Source: Bryobacterales bacterium (GTDB lineage Bacteria > Acidobacteriota > Terriglobia > Bryobacterales > Bryobacteraceae). From it: a DNA stretch of 64,000 bases. A model generated the notes under the pieces. It was given only the letters and a program-made list of their open reading frames with translations. It made no database searches and was not told the DNA's origin. The DNA lies in NCBI GenBank assembly GCA_003166865.1, contig PMUP01000023.1, positions 75,616 to 139,615 on the forward strand. Reading direction: 5' to 3'. The position numbers and the translations under genes were made by a program. Positions 27,930 through 40,400 of the stretch are shown one piece after another (position 1 is the stretch's first letter; every line of letters starts with the position of its first letter).

Positions 27930-28769
27930 ATGGACGCGTCTGCTATAGCCAGAAGCCTCGACAATCTGGAGAACTCCTGGTCATCGCTGGATTGGTGGCT
28001 TAATTTCTGGACAATTCTTGTAGTAGTCGGCGTCGCAGTGGAATTGGCTGTCATAACCGCCGAATACGTCCATGACTGGCATGAGTTTAGGCGTGCCACG
28101 ATCCACTGTCCGGAAAAGCCTCGCCTCCTCGTTTTTTGTCTGGGATTGCTTGGCGCCGCATTAGTAGCAATTGGTGTTGCTGGAGAATTCGGCGTGCACG
28201 TTAGAGCTCAAAAGGTTGAAATTGATATGCGGTCCAGAAGCCGCGAACTGGTGGCTCTCGCAAATAAAGACGCAAAGGAAGCTGTAGATCACGCTGCGGC
28301 TGCGAACGAAAGAGCAGCAGGAGCAAACCGGGAAGCTGGGGCGGCCAATGAGCGGACTGCAATGCTGGAGCGAGAGAACTTGGAGCTGAAAAAGCAACTT
28401 TCGCCCCGCCGAGTCACGCAGCAACAACGAGAGCAACTGAAGCGGCTATTGGGGAAGTACAAGGGTATCGAGATCCTCAGCTCAAGAGGTGTCAATGGAA
28501 TTGGCGAAGCGCCGCAATTCCGTGAGCAGCTATTTCAGGCATTTGAATATGCGGGATTGAAGGCTAGGGGCGGCTCGAATCTCCCATACAGCGAAATGAC
28601 TGGGATTCATATCGAGGCCTTTGGCGACCTCGGGCGTTTCGCCGACGATCTGCGCTCCGCGTTGATAAAAGTCGGCCTTGCTACTCCTGCGAGCATCTAT
28701 GTGACTAAACACCCCTCCCTGGGTAATGGGCAGGACAGGATCGACATCGCGGTACTGGAAAAGCCGTAA
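27930..28769 (+). CDS. Two-span membrane protein with coiled coil and C-terminal soluble domain
   Basis: 279 residues from ATG 27930, chosen because GGAGG lies just upstream. Two membrane helices (about residues 24-46 and 68-86) are followed by an Ala/Glu coiled coil (ANKDAKEAVDHAAAANERAA onward) and a ~100-residue domain starting RRVTQQQREQLKRLL with FREQLFQAFEYAGLKARGG. This architecture recurs in bacterial proteins that have an LxPRxLT-type junction and a small alpha/beta C-terminal domain. Function is unknown. The gene stands alone between dnaK and lpxD. Confidence 0.7.
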   Translation: MDASAIARSLDNLENSWSSLDWWLNFWTILVVVGVAVELAVITAEYVHDWHEFRRATIHCPEKPRLLVFCLGLLGAALVAIGVAGEFGVHVRAQKVEIDMRSRSRELVALANKDAKEAVDHAAAANERAAGANREAGAANERTAMLERENLELKKQLSPRRVTQQQREQLKRLLGKYKGIEILSSRGVNGIGEAPQFREQLFQAFEYAGLKARGGSNLPYSEMTGIHIEAFGDLGRFADDLRSALIKVGLATPASIYVTKHPSLGNGQDRIDIAVLEKP

Positions 28770-28829
28770 ATTTTACATAGCCCCTCACGGCCTGACATCT
28801 GACACGAGTTGCAGGCCAGCGTGGATACA

Positions 28830-29903
28830 ATGAAGCCATTGATTATGACCACCATCCAGCGGATTCGCTTGTCCGATCTGGCGGCCCGGCTGGGCTGCGA
28901 ACTTCATGGCGACCCGGAACTAGAGATCACGGGCGTGGCGGGGTTGGAGGAGGCGGGCCCGAGCGAGCTGACGTTTCTGTCCAATCCCAAGTATGGGCCA
29001 AAGGTGAAGAACACGCGTGCGGCGGCGATTCTGGTGAAGGAGCCCCTCGCTGGGGGCCGGCTGGCCAGCTTGATTTCGGCGAATCCGTATCACGATTTTG
29101 CGCGCACGCTCGGGATGTTCTACCAACCGCCGCGGCCCAAGCCGGGCATCCATCCCCAAGCTTCGATCGCAGCGACGGCGCGAATTGGGGAAGGGGCGTC
29201 GGTGGGGGCGTTCGCGGTGATTGGCGAGCACGTGAGCATCGGCAAGAACGCGGTGCTGCATCCGCACGTGGTGATCTACGAAGGCGCCACGATCGGCGAC
29301 GATTTTTGCGCGCACTCGCACGCGGTGGTGCGCGAGTATTGCCGCATTGGGCATCGCGTAATCTTGCAAAATGGCGTGGTGGTTGGCGGCGACGGATTCG
29401 GATTCGCCAAGACGCGCGAGGGAACGCATTTCAAAATTGTGCAGTCGGGCGTGACCGTGATTGAGGACGACGTCGAGATCCAGTCACTGACGTCGGTGGA
29501 CCGGGCCACCATGGGCGAAACGCGCGTCAAGCGCGGGGCCAAGATCGACAGCCTGGTGCAGGTGGGCCACGCCTGCGTGGTGGGCGAGGACAACATCATT
29601 TGCGCACAGACTGGCCTCGCGGGGAACTCGACCCTGGGCAAGAACGTGTTGCTGGCCGGCCAGGTGGGAATTTCCGGGCACCTGACGATTCACGACAACG
29701 CGACCATCTACGCGCAAAGCGGGATCGGCGGGGACGTGGCCAGCGGTGCGGTGATGTCGGGATCGCCGGCATTTGAGGCGCGCGAGTGGCTGCGCGCGAT
29801 CACGGCTTTCCCGAAGTTGCCTGAGTTGTTGAAGACAGTGAGACAATTGGAGAAGCGTTTGGAGCGCCTGGAAGGTGTTTCGACGACCTCGCCCACGACT
29901 TAG
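28830..29903 (+). CDS. lpxD: UDP-3-O-acylglucosamine N-acyltransferase
   Basis: Adds the N-linked hydroxyacyl chain in lipid A synthesis, showing that the host has an outer membrane with lipid A. N-terminal uridine-binding domain (LSDLAARLGCELHGDPELEI), then a left-handed beta helix of hexapeptide repeats (IGEGASVGAFAVIGEHVSIG) with the catalytic His region LVQVGHACVVGEDN, and a short C-terminal helix. Start could be ATG 28830 or ATG 28845; neither has a strong SD. No other lpx genes are adjacent. Confidence 0.93.
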   Translation: MKPLIMTTIQRIRLSDLAARLGCELHGDPELEITGVAGLEEAGPSELTFLSNPKYGPKVKNTRAAAILVKEPLAGGRLASLISANPYHDFARTLGMFYQPPRPKPGIHPQASIAATARIGEGASVGAFAVIGEHVSIGKNAVLHPHVVIYEGATIGDDFCAHSHAVVREYCRIGHRVILQNGVVVGGDGFGFAKTREGTHFKIVQSGVTVIEDDVEIQSLTSVDRATMGETRVKRGAKIDSLVQVGHACVVGEDNIICAQTGLAGNSTLGKNVLLAGQVGISGHLTIHDNATIYAQSGIGGDVASGAVMSGSPAFEAREWLRAITAFPKLPELLKTVRQLEKRLERLEGVSTTSPTT

Positions 29904-29905
29904 CA

Positions 29906-30703
29906 ATGACAGACGACAGTCCCACAAACGGCCGCCGGCCGGTAGCTTATCTCAACGAGACGTTTCTTGAAAGCCCCGATGCACGCGCATTGCGGATTCT
30001 TTCGGAATACCTGGAGCCGCTATCCCACTTCCGCGACGAAAAGATTCAGGACACGATTGTGTTCTTCGGCTCGGCGCGGCTGACCGAGGACGGGCCTTTG
30101 GGCAGATACTACCAGGAGGCGCGAACGCTGGCGCGATTGATCTCGGAGTGGTCCTCAAAACTTGAGGCGACGCCCCACCGCTTCGTGATTTGTTCCGGCG
30201 GCGGCCCGGGGATCATGGAAGCCGCCAACCGGGGCGCGGCGGACGCGGGTTGCAAGACCATCGGGTTGAACATCGGTCTGCCCTTCGAGCAGCGGCCCAA
30301 TCCTTACATCACGCCGGAGTTGTCGTTCGAGTTCCACTATTTTTTCATGCGCAAATTCTGGTTTGCGTACCTGGCGAAGGCGCTGGTGGTTTTTCCAGGG
30401 GGATTCGGCACCATGGATGAGCTGTTCGAAATTCTGACGCTGGCGCAGACGCGGAAGCTGGAAAGCAAGATGGTGATCGTGTTGTACGGGACGAAGTTCT
30501 GGAACGAGGTTCTGAATTTCGAAGCGTTGGTGGAGCACGGCACTATCGACCGGGAGGATTTGCGCCTGTTTCAGTACGCCGATGATCCCGAAACGGCGCT
30601 GGCCGTGTTGCAGGAACAGTTGACGCGGTATTTTCTGGAGCCGGAGAAGCCGCTGCCTGAAGCGGCGGCGGAAACTCCCGAGATCGCCAAATCGCGCGTG
30701 TGA
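29906..30703 (+). CDS. LOG-family protein (TIGR00730-like)
   Basis: 265 residues with the two LOG motifs: GGGPGIMEAANRGA and PGGFGTMDELFEIL (PGGxGTxxE). Relatives hydrolyse cytokinin-type nucleotide monophosphates or related nucleotides by phosphoribohydrolase action; in bacteria the natural substrate is often unclear. A longer N-terminus (about 50 residues) precedes the core. Begins two bases after lpxD and overlaps the next gene by four, so it belongs to the same transcription unit. Confidence 0.85.
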   Translation: MTDDSPTNGRRPVAYLNETFLESPDARALRILSEYLEPLSHFRDEKIQDTIVFFGSARLTEDGPLGRYYQEARTLARLISEWSSKLEATPHRFVICSGGGPGIMEAANRGAADAGCKTIGLNIGLPFEQRPNPYITPELSFEFHYFFMRKFWFAYLAKALVVFPGGFGTMDELFEILTLAQTRKLESKMVIVLYGTKFWNEVLNFEALVEHGTIDREDLRLFQYADDPETALAVLQEQLTRYFLEPEKPLPEAAAETPEIAKSRV

Positions 30704-32712
30704 AGCTCAAACTACAATCCTTGTGGAGACGGGCGGGGAAGCTGGAAAAGGCTTTTCTCGGCGCGCTATTGCTGTATTTAATCTTGCTCGCTGTGTGGCC
30801 GGCCAGCGGACTCGAGACGTTCGTGGCTTTCGTGACGTACGTCCTGGGCGGGTGGGTGGCGTTGCGTTTGTTGCGGATCGGGGTGCGCAAGGCAACTTGG
30901 CGACTGCGCTATCGATTGATCGCCGCGTACGTGTTCATCGCGGTGCTGCCGATTCTGCTGATCCTCACGTTGGTGGGATTGGGCGGCTACATGCTGGCCA
31001 CGCAGGTTGCGGTGTATTTGGTGCGATCGGAACTGGACCGGCGCGTGGCTTCGCTTGAATCCGCGGTCGAGGTTCTGGGCGCCCCGGGAGACGATTCACC
31101 CGATGGGATTCTGGCGCGAACCGCCGTAGCGTATGAGAAGCGCTTTCCCGGGATCGCTTTTGTAGTGCAGGAAAAGGGCAAGGTCCGGCGCTGGCCCGAG
31201 AACGCCGCGATCAGCGCGCCGGAGCATCTGCCCCTGAACTCGGGCGGCCTGGCAGAGCTTGACGGGCGCTACTACGCCTGGCACTATGCGGGCACCGATG
31301 GCGGCAAGTATTTGGTTATTGCGCCGCTATCGCGCCGGTATCTTAGCGGGATGATGCCGGGCATAGGCGATGTTTACTTTTTGCAGCGGGATTTCGTTGC
31401 CTCATCGGATGCCTCGGGCGAGGTCAAGCCGAAAACCAGAACGCCCTCGATGTCCAGCAAGGCTGTCCCTGGGTATCCACAAAACTTTCACTTTACGCCG
31501 GCTGGCGGTGACGCTCCACACGCGGCTCTGCCTCCGCCGGTGAATCGTTTCGACCTGCCTGTACAGTGGGGATCGTTCACCCGGGCAGTGGACTGGGCGC
31601 ATCCGGACCACACTGAGCCCGCGCTGTTGGTGGTTCGCGCCCGGCTGTCGTCGATTTTGGCCGCGATTTTGACTCAGGGCGGCGACATGTCGGGGGGCGC
31701 TCTGCTCATTACGTTCTATGTTCTAACTGTGGCGTTCCTGATTGTCGGGATCGCTGGACTGGCGATCGGGATCTCGATGTCGCGCAGCATTACCGGCGCG
31801 GTGCATTCGTTATATGCGGGAACGCAGCGGGTGATGAGCGGCGATTTTTCGCACTTGATTCCGGTGTCCGGGCGCGACCAACTCGCTGAGCTGAGCAGCT
31901 CGTTCAACAGCATGACGCAGAACCTGGAGCGGCTGCTCGTGGTGGCGAAAGAGAAAGAGCGCATGGAGACGGAGATCGAGATCGCACGTGGAGTCCAGGA
32001 CCAACTTTATCCCAAGGCGCCGCCGTCGTTCGAGGGTCTGCAAGTGCTGGGAGTGTGCCATCCGGCACGCACGGTGTCGGGCGATTACTACGACTACCAA
32101 CTGGTGGACGGGAAGCTGGCGATCGCGATTGGAGACGTGGCCGGCAAGGGAATTTCGGCGGCGCTGCTGATGGCGACCATTCAGGCGGCCATGCGCATGG
32201 AGCTGCGGGCTTCGGCCGACCTGGCGGCGTCCATGAATGGCCTGCGATTCTCGACGGCGCGGATGGTTTCGGAGCTGAATCAGCAACTGTATGCCACCAC
32301 CTCGCCGGAAAAGTACGCGACCTTCTTTTTCGCCATCTACGATCAGGCGACGGGTGTGATCACGTATACCAATGCGGGCCACCTGCAGCCGGTGCTGATA
32401 CGCGATGGCGCGCCCATTCGCTTGGACGTCAATGGAACCATCGTCGGCGCGTTTCCATTCTCGAAGTACGAGGAGAGCAAGCTGAAGCTTCAGAGCGGAG
32501 ACTTGTTGGTGTGTTACACCGACGGAATCAGCGAGCCGGAGAACGAATACGGCGAAATGTTCGGAGAAGAACGGCTGATTGAGCTGGTGGCGAAGAACGC
32601 GTCCCGGGACGATGCCGCGATTATCGACAGCGTGATGGAAGCGGTGCGGCAATGGACGGGAGTGCCCGAACTGTCGGATGACATGACGCTGTTGCTAGCA
32701 CGCAAGCGATGA
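30700..32712 (+). CDS. Membrane HAMP-SpoIIE (PP2C-type) phosphatase
   Basis: 670 residues from GTG 30700 (GTGA overlap). Two hydrophobic segments near the N-terminus (~18-38, ~40-55), TM at ~70-95, an extracytoplasmic sensor region of ~235 residues, another TM at ~333-358 (LLITFYVLTVAFLIVGIAGL), a HAMP domain, and a SpoIIE/PP2C domain with VSGDYYDYQ, IAIGDVAGKGISAALLMA, TYTNAGHLQP and ELSDDMTLLLARKR. This type usually dephosphorylates anti-anti-sigma factors in partner-switching cascades. No such partner is encoded nearby. A 14-base tandem duplication covers its stop codon. Confidence 0.9.
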   Translation: MKLKLQSLWRRAGKLEKAFLGALLLYLILLAVWPASGLETFVAFVTYVLGGWVALRLLRIGVRKATWRLRYRLIAAYVFIAVLPILLILTLVGLGGYMLATQVAVYLVRSELDRRVASLESAVEVLGAPGDDSPDGILARTAVAYEKRFPGIAFVVQEKGKVRRWPENAAISAPEHLPLNSGGLAELDGRYYAWHYAGTDGGKYLVIAPLSRRYLSGMMPGIGDVYFLQRDFVASSDASGEVKPKTRTPSMSSKAVPGYPQNFHFTPAGGDAPHAALPPPVNRFDLPVQWGSFTRAVDWAHPDHTEPALLVVRARLSSILAAILTQGGDMSGGALLITFYVLTVAFLIVGIAGLAIGISMSRSITGAVHSLYAGTQRVMSGDFSHLIPVSGRDQLAELSSSFNSMTQNLERLLVVAKEKERMETEIEIARGVQDQLYPKAPPSFEGLQVLGVCHPARTVSGDYYDYQLVDGKLAIAIGDVAGKGISAALLMATIQAAMRMELRASADLAASMNGLRFSTARMVSELNQQLYATTSPEKYATFFFAIYDQATGVITYTNAGHLQPVLIRDGAPIRLDVNGTIVGAFPFSKYEESKLKLQSGDLLVCYTDGISEPENEYGEMFGEERLIELVAKNASRDDAAIIDSVMEAVRQWTGVPELSDDMTLLLARKR

Positions 32713-32726
32713 CCCGCAAGCGATGA
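32701..32726 (+). repeat. 14-base tandem duplication at the stop codon
   Basis: CGCAAGCGATGA occurs at 32701-32712 and again at 32715-32726, a period of 14 bases; the first copy holds the stop codon of the phosphatase gene. The second copy lies out of frame downstream. It looks like a slippage duplication with no coding effect. Confidence 0.7.
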
Positions 32727-32764
32727 AGACAGCTGGAATGTGGTCCCGGTAAAATAGCCTCAGC

Positions 32765-33775
32765 ATGCGCCGCCTCCGCAATTGGCTGATCGTCCTGGGC
32801 AGCGGGGTTGTGCTCATCGTCACCGGCGGAACGCTAGGCTTCATATGGATCGAGCACTACCCACCCTTCGACGCCTTCTACATGACGCTGATCACGATCA
32901 GCACGGTGGGGTACGCGGAAATCCATCCGCTCAGTTTCCACGGGCGGATTTTCAATTCGTTTCTGATATTCTTTGGCGTAACCATGATGCTGCTGGCGGT
33001 GGGCGGCATGACACAAGTAATCATCGCGCTGGAGCTCACGCAATATTTCGGGAAGCGGCGGACCAGGAAAATGATTAACAAGTTGCAGGACCATATCATC
33101 GTCTGCGGTTTTGGACGCGTGGGCCGCGGCGCGGCTCGTGAGCTGCAGCGCGCCGGTGTTCCGTTTCTAATCGTGGACAAGAGCGAGGACCGCGTGGAGT
33201 GGGCCATGCGGGACGGCATGCTGGGCGTCCTGGCGGATGCCACCGACGACGAGACCTTGAAACAGGCGGGTGTGCTGCGGGCGAAAGGTTTGATTGCGAC
33301 GCTGCAGAGCGACGCGGACAATCTGTTCATGATCCTTTCAGCCAAAGGGTTGAAGCCGACATTGCAGATCTCGGCGCGCGTGAACTCCGAGCAAAGCGAG
33401 AAGAAGATGCGGCAGGCCGGAGCCGACCACGTGTTCGCTCCTTACGATATGACGGGCAATCGCATGGCGCAGGCGATGCTCAAGCCGCACGTATTCCAGT
33501 TCATCGATTTCACCACCAAGAGCATGGGGCTGGACGTGGGAATCGAGCAGTTCAGTGTGCCCGTGTCGAGCGGGTACGCATCTAAGTCGCTGATCGAAGC
33601 CCAACTTCGCAAGGGCCTGGGAGTGATTGTGCTGGCGATCCGAAAGTCGGATGGGCAGATGCAGTTCAATCCGCCGGCGGAAGCCGAGATTAATGCCGGG
33701 GACTTTCTGATCGTGATGGGAGAGGCCGCGAACCTGCGGAAGTTGGAGAAGTTGCTGGCTGAGGTGCGGGCGTGA
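32765..33775 (+). CDS. Two-TM potassium channel with RCK (TrkA) domains
   Basis: 336 residues: TM1 ~7-28, pore helix and selectivity filter TISTVGYAE at ~45-52, TM2 ~62-92, then an RCK_N domain with NAD-type motif VCGFGRVGRGAA, acidic strand end LIVDKSEDR, and a C-terminal RCK_C domain. This is the MthK/Kch-like layout of ligand-gated K+ channels. The ligand is probably a nucleotide or cation. Ends with a four-base overlap (GTGA) into nnr. Confidence 0.93.
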   Translation: MRRLRNWLIVLGSGVVLIVTGGTLGFIWIEHYPPFDAFYMTLITISTVGYAEIHPLSFHGRIFNSFLIFFGVTMMLLAVGGMTQVIIALELTQYFGKRRTRKMINKLQDHIIVCGFGRVGRGAARELQRAGVPFLIVDKSEDRVEWAMRDGMLGVLADATDDETLKQAGVLRAKGLIATLQSDADNLFMILSAKGLKPTLQISARVNSEQSEKKMRQAGADHVFAPYDMTGNRMAQAMLKPHVFQFIDFTTKSMGLDVGIEQFSVPVSSGYASKSLIEAQLRKGLGVIVLAIRKSDGQMQFNPPAEAEINAGDFLIVMGEAANLRKLEKLLAEVRA

Positions 33776-35295
33776 AAGTTCTAACCGCGGCGCAAATGCG
33801 TGAAGTGGACCGGCGCACGGCCGAGCTGGGAATCCCGAACATCATTCTGATGGAGAACGCCGGGCATCGGATGGTGGAGTTCCTGGAACGCGAGTATGCG
33901 CCGCTCGCGAAACAGCGCATCGTGGTGGTCTGCGGCAAGGGCAACAATGGCGGCGATGGGTTGGTGGTGGCGCGGCAGCTCCATACACGTGTGAAGCCGG
34001 GGTGGTTGCGCGTGGTGCTGGGAGCCAACCCCGAAAAATTGCAAGGCGACGCGCTCCAAAACTACAAGATGCTCACGGCGGTGGGATGTCCGGTGTGGTT
34101 TGAGATCACCGAGGAGATGCGGACGGCAACGCTGGTGGTGGATGCAGTTCTGGGGACAGGCTTCGAAGGGCCCGCGAAGGGCAAAGCGGCCGAGTTGATT
34201 GACGCGATCAATGGTTCCTTTCCATTGGCCGATGTGGTGGCCGTAGATGTGCCGTCGGGCGCTGCGGTGCGCGCAAAACACACCGTGACTTTCACTGCGC
34301 TCAAGCCGTGCCTGGTGCTGTCGCCGGCTTGCGAGCTGGCGGGCATGGTTCATGTCGCGCAGATCGGGAGTCCGCCGGAGTTGTATGAGAAGGACGAGAC
34401 CATTTGGCTCTCCGCGTCGGAACCGCAAGATTTTGCGGGACTGTTCAAGCCGCGTCCCAGCGATTCGAACAAGGGTTTGTACGGCCATGTGCTGGTGATC
34501 GCGGGCGGACGGGGAAAGACGGGCGCCGCAGCCATGGCGGGGATTGCTGCGTTGCGCGCTGGCGCGGGACTCGCGACGGTGGCGTCGGCGGCGTCGGCGA
34601 TTACGGCGATCGCATCGTACGCGCCGGAGATCATGACGGAGCCCCTGGCAGAGACCGAGTCGGGGTCCATCGCCATGCGCGCGCCCGACGATCCAGCGCT
34701 GGCCGCAATCACGGCGAAGAAGAATGTGATCGCGATCGGTCCTGGAATGGGGAATCACCCGGAGACGGTGCAATTCATCCGGCGCTTCGTTCAAGATTCG
34801 CCCGCGCCGATGGTGGTGGATGCGGATGCGCTGAATGCGCTGGCCGGGCAGCGGCTGCGATTCCAAACTTCCCGAATTTTTACGCCGCACCCAGGCGAGA
34901 TGTCGCGGTTGACCGGCAAATCGATCGCGGAGATTCAAGCGGATCGCATCGGACATGCGCGCGCCTTTGCCACCGAGCACGGCGTTTATCTGGTGCTGAA
35001 GGGAGATCGCAGCGTGATTGCATTTCCGGATGGGCGTGTCTGGATCAATCCCACGGGCTCGCCGGCCATGTCGACTGGCGGCACGGGCGATGTGCTTACA
35101 GGTATGATCGCGGGCCTGCTGGCGCAGTTCCCGCAGCAGTTAGAGTACGCGTTGCTGGCCGCGGTCTACTTGCACGGCCGAGCGGGCGAGCTGGGCGCGG
35201 AGGCGATTGGCGAGAAATCCTTCATGGCCACCGACTTGTTCGAGTTTCTGCCCGAGGCAATGCGTGAAATCTCGGATCTATCACACCGAATCTGA
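33772..35295 (+). CDS. nnr: Bifunctional NAD(P)H-hydrate epimerase/dehydratase
   Basis: Metabolite-repair enzyme that converts damaged hydrated NAD(P)H back to NAD(P)H. 507 residues: N-terminal epimerase domain (VLTAAQMREVDRRT, CGKGNNGGDGLVVARQL) and C-terminal ATP/ADP-dependent dehydratase (VIAGGRGKTGAAAMAG, MVVDADALNAL, GSPAMSTGGTGDVLTGMIAG). The GTG start overlaps the K+ channel stop. Its 3' end overlaps tsaE by 32 bases, a common pairing in bacteria. Confidence 0.95.
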   Translation: MKVLTAAQMREVDRRTAELGIPNIILMENAGHRMVEFLEREYAPLAKQRIVVVCGKGNNGGDGLVVARQLHTRVKPGWLRVVLGANPEKLQGDALQNYKMLTAVGCPVWFEITEEMRTATLVVDAVLGTGFEGPAKGKAAELIDAINGSFPLADVVAVDVPSGAAVRAKHTVTFTALKPCLVLSPACELAGMVHVAQIGSPPELYEKDETIWLSASEPQDFAGLFKPRPSDSNKGLYGHVLVIAGGRGKTGAAAMAGIAALRAGAGLATVASAASAITAIASYAPEIMTEPLAETESGSIAMRAPDDPALAAITAKKNVIAIGPGMGNHPETVQFIRRFVQDSPAPMVVDADALNALAGQRLRFQTSRIFTPHPGEMSRLTGKSIAEIQADRIGHARAFATEHGVYLVLKGDRSVIAFPDGRVWINPTGSPAMSTGGTGDVLTGMIAGLLAQFPQQLEYALLAAVYLHGRAGELGAEAIGEKSFMATDLFEFLPEAMREISDLSHRI

Positions 35296-35726
35296 AGACG
35301 AGACCGTTGCGTTGGGCGAGAAGTTGGCGACGGAGCTGCCGACCACCGCAGTTGTGTTGCTGATTGGCCAACTCGGCGCCGGGAAAACGACGCTGGCGAA
35401 GGGAATCGTGAAAGGTCTGGGAGCGGCGGCGCCTGATGACGTATCCAGCCCCACGTTCACGTTGATTCATGAGTACACCCCCAGCGTATATCACATCGAT
35501 CTCTATCGATTGGATACGGCTGCGCAAGTGGCTACGCTTGGTCTCGAAGAGATTTTCGACCGGCGCGCGGTGGTGTTGATCGAATGGGGCGAGCGGTTCC
35601 CGGAGCTGATGCCCGCGGAACGTGTTGACATCCGGCTGACGGGAACGGGAGAGTGTTCACGGGAGATCGAGGTACAATGGATTCAGTCCTCCCCCCCTTG
35701 TAAAGTAGCCCCAGTAAGGAATCGGA

Positions 35727-39194
<3,468 letters not shown>

Positions 39195-39215
39195 CGCCCG
39201 GCCAATCCATCCTTC

Positions 39216-40067
39216 ATGGCAGACAGTCCCGATCCCGAAACAATCGCAGCGGCCACGAACCCCACCTGGGAACGCGTGCTGCTGGCGCGCCACCCCAAGC
39301 GTCCGCACTCGGCGGACTATATCAGCCGCGTCTTCACCGGGTTTTCGGAGCTGCACGGCGATCGTTTCTTTGGCGACGATGCGGCGGTGATGGGCGGCTT
39401 CGCGTTCCTGGATGCCCGGCCGGTGATGGTGATCGGACAGGAGAAGGGCCGCGACACCAAGCAGAAGCTGCATCGCAATTTCGGAATGCCGAAGCCGGAG
39501 GGCTATCGCAAGGCGCTGCGGTTGATGCGGCTAGCCGAAAAATTCCAGCGGCCCATCGTGACATTCCTGGACACGGTAGGCGCGTATCCCGGCATCGACG
39601 CCGAGGAACGCGGGCAGGCGGAGGCGATAGCGAACAACTTGCGCGAGATGTCGCGGCTGGGCGTGCCGGTGGTTACGGTTGTGATCGGCGAGGGCGGCAG
39701 TGGAGGCGCGCTCGGCCTGGGGATCGCGAATCGCGTGTATATGCTCGAAAACGCCTACTACAGCGTGATTTCGCCGGAGAGCTGCGCCGCCATTATCTAT
39801 CGCGATTCGGGACGCGCCGCGGAAGCCGCGCAGGCCTTGCGGCTGACGGCCCAGGATTTGGAACGTCTGCAATTGATCGACGGCATCATAGAGGAACCGG
39901 CGGAAGGCGCGCAAACGGATCCGAATCGGGCCGCCGAATTCGTGAAGGAGACCATTCAACGGGCGGTGGCGGAACTTGCGCCGCTGACATCCAAGGAGCT
40001 GATCGACGATCGCTACAACAAATTCCGCCGCATGGGCAACTTCTTTGCCGAGGGGCAAGGCGCGTGA
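39216..40067 (+). CDS. accA: Acetyl-CoA carboxylase carboxyltransferase subunit alpha
   Basis: Half of the biotin carboxyltransferase that makes malonyl-CoA for fatty-acid synthesis, pairing with AccD (not in this window). 283 residues with SADYISRVFTGFSELHGDRF, FLDTVGAYPGIDAEERGQ, IGEGGSGGALGLG and ISPESCAAIIYRD. dnaE-accA adjacency is common in bacteria. It is slightly shorter at the N-terminus than the E. coli protein. The stop overlaps the next GTG start. Confidence 0.96.
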   Translation: MADSPDPETIAAATNPTWERVLLARHPKRPHSADYISRVFTGFSELHGDRFFGDDAAVMGGFAFLDARPVMVIGQEKGRDTKQKLHRNFGMPKPEGYRKALRLMRLAEKFQRPIVTFLDTVGAYPGIDAEERGQAEAIANNLREMSRLGVPVVTVVIGEGGSGGALGLGIANRVYMLENAYYSVISPESCAAIIYRDSGRAAEAAQALRLTAQDLERLQLIDGIIEEPAEGAQTDPNRAAEFVKETIQRAVAELAPLTSKELIDDRYNKFRRMGNFFAEGQGA

Positions 40068-40339
40068 GCAAAACGGTGGTGATCGGAATTGTTTTTGTGG
40101 TGGTGGTGGTGGCGTACCTGGCTTATTCGAGCATGCACATCGCGAAATATCGCGTGGAGGTGTGCGTGGCTTTCCACGGGGCGAACCAGTGCCGCACGGC
40201 TTCAGCCGATACGCAGGATCATGCGCTGCGGAGCGCGCAATCGAACGCCTGTGCGCTGCTGGTGTCGGGCGTGACGGAGACGATGCAGTGCGAGCGCCAG
40301 CTGCCCGCAAGTATCAGGTGGCTGGACCGGACTCGGTAG
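40064..40339 (+). CDS. Small membrane-anchored protein after accA
   Basis: 91 residues from GTG 40064, overlapping the accA stop (GTGA). N-terminal membrane helix (KTVVIGIVFVVVVVAYLAYS) followed by a soluble part with three cysteines (VCVAF, NQCRT, NACALL) and a fourth near MQCERQ. The Cys pattern and location outside the membrane suggest one or two disulfides. No family recognised. Translational coupling and the clean membrane helix argue for a real gene. Confidence 0.65.
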   Translation: MSKTVVIGIVFVVVVVAYLAYSSMHIAKYRVEVCVAFHGANQCRTASADTQDHALRSAQSNACALLVSGVTETMQCERQLPASIRWLDRTR

Positions 40340-40341
40340 CT

Positions 40342-40377
40342 GGAATACAAGGAATGCCGCGCGATTCCTGGTATTCC
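40342..40377. terminator. Hairpin between convergent genes
   Basis: A 14-bp stem with one mismatch: GGAATACAAGGAAT (40342-40355) pairs with ATTCCTGGTATTCC (40364-40377) around an 8-base GC-rich loop. It sits directly after the stop at 40339 and before the end of the convergent TPR gene at 40401, the expected place for a bidirectional terminator. No U-run follows, so termination efficiency is uncertain. Confidence 0.55.
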
Positions 40378-40400
40378 TTGTCTCCCTCGTATCCCTGAAT

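Noticed and set aside
35207..35263. An earlier start for TsaE inside nnr
   Set aside because: The added residues are Pro/Cys/Ser-rich shadow sequence of nnr; GTG 35264 has GAGG at good spacing.
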